Shown: piece by piece, positions 63,027-64,000 of the stretch
Layout of the letters: each line of letters opens with the position of its first letter
Position numbering within the stretch: position 1 is the stretch's first letter
NCBI GenBank assembly: GCA_025370845.1
Contig: JAMXFF010000043.1
Location: 1-64,000, forward strand
Length of the DNA stretch: 64,000 nt
Direction: 5' to 3'
DNA from: Laspinema palackyanum D2a
GTDB lineage: Bacteria > Cyanobacteriota > Cyanobacteriia > Cyanobacteriales > Laspinemataceae
Program-made: the position numbers and the translations under genes
Notes under the pieces: model-generated
Seen by the model: only the letters and a program-made list of their open reading frames with translations
The model's database searches: none
Told to the model about the DNA's origin: nothing

Positions 63027-63623
63027 ATGACTCATTCCACTGATATTCTGACTTTGGCGCGTTGGATGGCGTCAGATTTTAGCAATTTTGACCAGGCGAT
63101 CGAGAATCCGCCGTTTTTTGCCCATATTCGGGTCTGTATGCGGCCCCTGCCTTATGAGTTCCTGGATGGGGTCAGTCTCTATTTAGAGCAGGCTTATGAT
63201 TATATGCTGGATCAGCCCTATCGGGTGCGGGTGTTGAAGTTGGTCCCGAAGGGCGATCGCATTGAAATCGAAAACTACAAGGTCCAGGATGAAGCGTCTT
63301 TCTACGGATCCGCCCGCGATCGCCAGCTTCTGCAATCCCTCACCCCAGACAAGCTAGAAAAAATTCCCGGGTCCAGTTTCATCACGGAATGGACTGGATC
63401 CAGTTTCAAGGGCGAGGTAGAACCGGGCAAAAATTGCATTGTGGTTCGCAAGGGTCGCACCACTTATCTGGATAGCACTTTTGAAATTGATGAAAATGTC
63501 TTTATCAGTCACGATCGCGGACTGGACCCCGACACCGATGAGATGGTTTGGGGTTCCGTTGCCGGTCCTTTTGTGTTTAACAAGCGGATAGCGAGTTTTG
63601 CTGAGGAGGTGGTTGGGAATTGA
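63027..63623 (+). CDS. cpcT: CpcT/CpeT-type phycobiliprotein chromophore lyase
   Basis: A 198-residue lyase that attaches phycocyanobilin (or a related bilin) to Cys of phycobiliprotein beta subunits. The conserved segments are FFAHIRVCMRPLPYEFLDGV near residues 31-50, SLYLEQAYDYMLDQPYRVRV near 51-70, and GKNCIVVRKGRTTYLDSTFE near 134-153, then the C-terminal FISHDRGLDPDTDEMVWGS. Length fits CpcT/CpeT. Which bilin and subunit are not decided by this sequence. No cpc operon is in the window; the gene stands alone between repeats. Confidence 0.93.
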   Translation: MTHSTDILTLARWMASDFSNFDQAIENPPFFAHIRVCMRPLPYEFLDGVSLYLEQAYDYMLDQPYRVRVLKLVPKGDRIEIENYKVQDEASFYGSARDRQLLQSLTPDKLEKIPGSSFITEWTGSSFKGEVEPGKNCIVVRKGRTTYLDSTFEIDENVFISHDRGLDPDTDEMVWGSVAGPFVFNKRIASFAEEVVGN

Positions 63624-64000
63624 GGTTGGGAAGGGTAACCTCTTACAACAGTAGCTTTTGGATTGACCTCAGATTTAACTACACCTCCGGTCCCCTCCCC
63701 TTGGCAAGGGGAGGGTTAGGGTGGGGTCCTCTTTGTTACATTCAAGGGGATTGACCTCAGATTTAAGTACACTTCCGGTCCCCTCCCCTTGGCAAGGGGA
63801 GGGTTAGGGTGGGGTCCTCTTGACAGGCGATCGCCTGTCAAGATGAATGAGTGGGTGGTGAGTTCACGCGCGATCGCCCTTGCGCGGAGAAAGACGTTTT
63901 CCGGCCTCCATACAGGCGCTTAAATTGTTAAGAGTGAGTGACGTGGCGATCGCTACATCAGAAGAACCCCACCCTAACCCTCCCCTTGCCAAGGGGAGGG
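63624..64000. repeat. Family A copies at the window end
   Basis: Two near-identical direct units (about 63660-63735 and 63745-63825), each with GATTGACCTCAGATTTAA, then CCGGTCCCCTCCCC, TTGGCAAGGGGAGGG and TTAGGGTGGGGTCC. Another, inverted copy begins at 63965 and runs off the window. Between them lie GCGATCGC sites and a stem CAGGCGATCGCCTG. No gene is supported. Confidence 0.85.

Noticed and set aside
1-64000. tRNA, rRNA, tmRNA or RNase P genes
   Set aside because: I looked for acceptor and T-loop patterns (GGTTCGAATCC) and the RNase P core and found none that could fold correctly.

Overview
The window is chromosomal DNA from a filamentous-type cyanobacterium. The octamer GCGATCGC (HIP1) recurs throughout. 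Several genes are cyanobacterial markers: a CpcT/CpeT-type phycobilin lyase, MenB for phylloquinone, two Vipp1/IM30 proteins, a cyanobacterial PEP-CTERM pair and Slr1658/Slr1659-type regulators. The abundance of interspersed palindromic repeats and the giant WD40 protein fit a large Oscillatoriales-like genome. The genus cannot be fixed from sequence reading alone.

Layout. 0.7-3.3 kb: a regulatory trio (HATPase-like protein, STAS-like protein, histidine kinase). 3.3-12 kb: cobA, a methyltransferase, an ABC-class ATPase, a small unknown gene, an IS630-type HTH remnant and a Ca2+-type P-ATPase. 12-21 kb: recF, a lipase-like gene, and an ABC-2 exporter (ATPase plus two DUF990 permeases) whose second permease lies beyond an oppositely oriented chemoreceptor and histidine kinase. 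21-30.5 kb: a YidD-like protein, class II aldolase, a PanE-like reductase, a ParE-toxin remnant, an alpha/beta hydrolase, a pseudouridine synthase, a Ser/Thr kinase, an Rpn-like nuclease and an M3 peptidase. 30.5-42 kb: two PEP-CTERM paralogues with related leaders, an aminotransferase, thioredoxin, two Vipp1 paralogues, a SPOR-domain membrane protein, a DciA-like protein, a small Cys-rich protein and menB. 42-52.3 kb: a VWA protein, a beta-lactamase-fold hydrolase, trmJ, mutS, and an IS4-family element with a perfect 8-bp target duplication inside a repeat. 52.4-64 kb: a PhoD-like phosphatase, baeRF3, gluconokinase, a two-gene ATPase + STAND/WD40 module, a DUF4926 protein and cpcT.

The most striking locus is 56549-62490. 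An AAA/STAND-like ATPase is followed after two bases by a 1529-residue protein with an N-terminal P-loop-like region, TPR-like helices, an nSTAND-type NTPase, a coiled coil and 12 nearly identical WD40 repeats. Differences among the repeats are concentrated at the same few codons. This is the architecture of NLR-type receptors with a fast-diversifying sensor. A role in immunity or self/non-self recognition is inference, and no obvious toxic effector domain is visible.

Much of the intergenic space is occupied by repeats. Family A is a CCCCTTGCTAAGGGG palindrome followed by a G-quadruplex-like GGGTTAGGGTGGGG, about 20 copies. Family B is the hairpin AACGACTTCAGTCGTT next to TTCGTAGT, with paired substitutions between copies. 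Families C and D are smaller. Several repeats overlap the ends of genes and supply their last codons.
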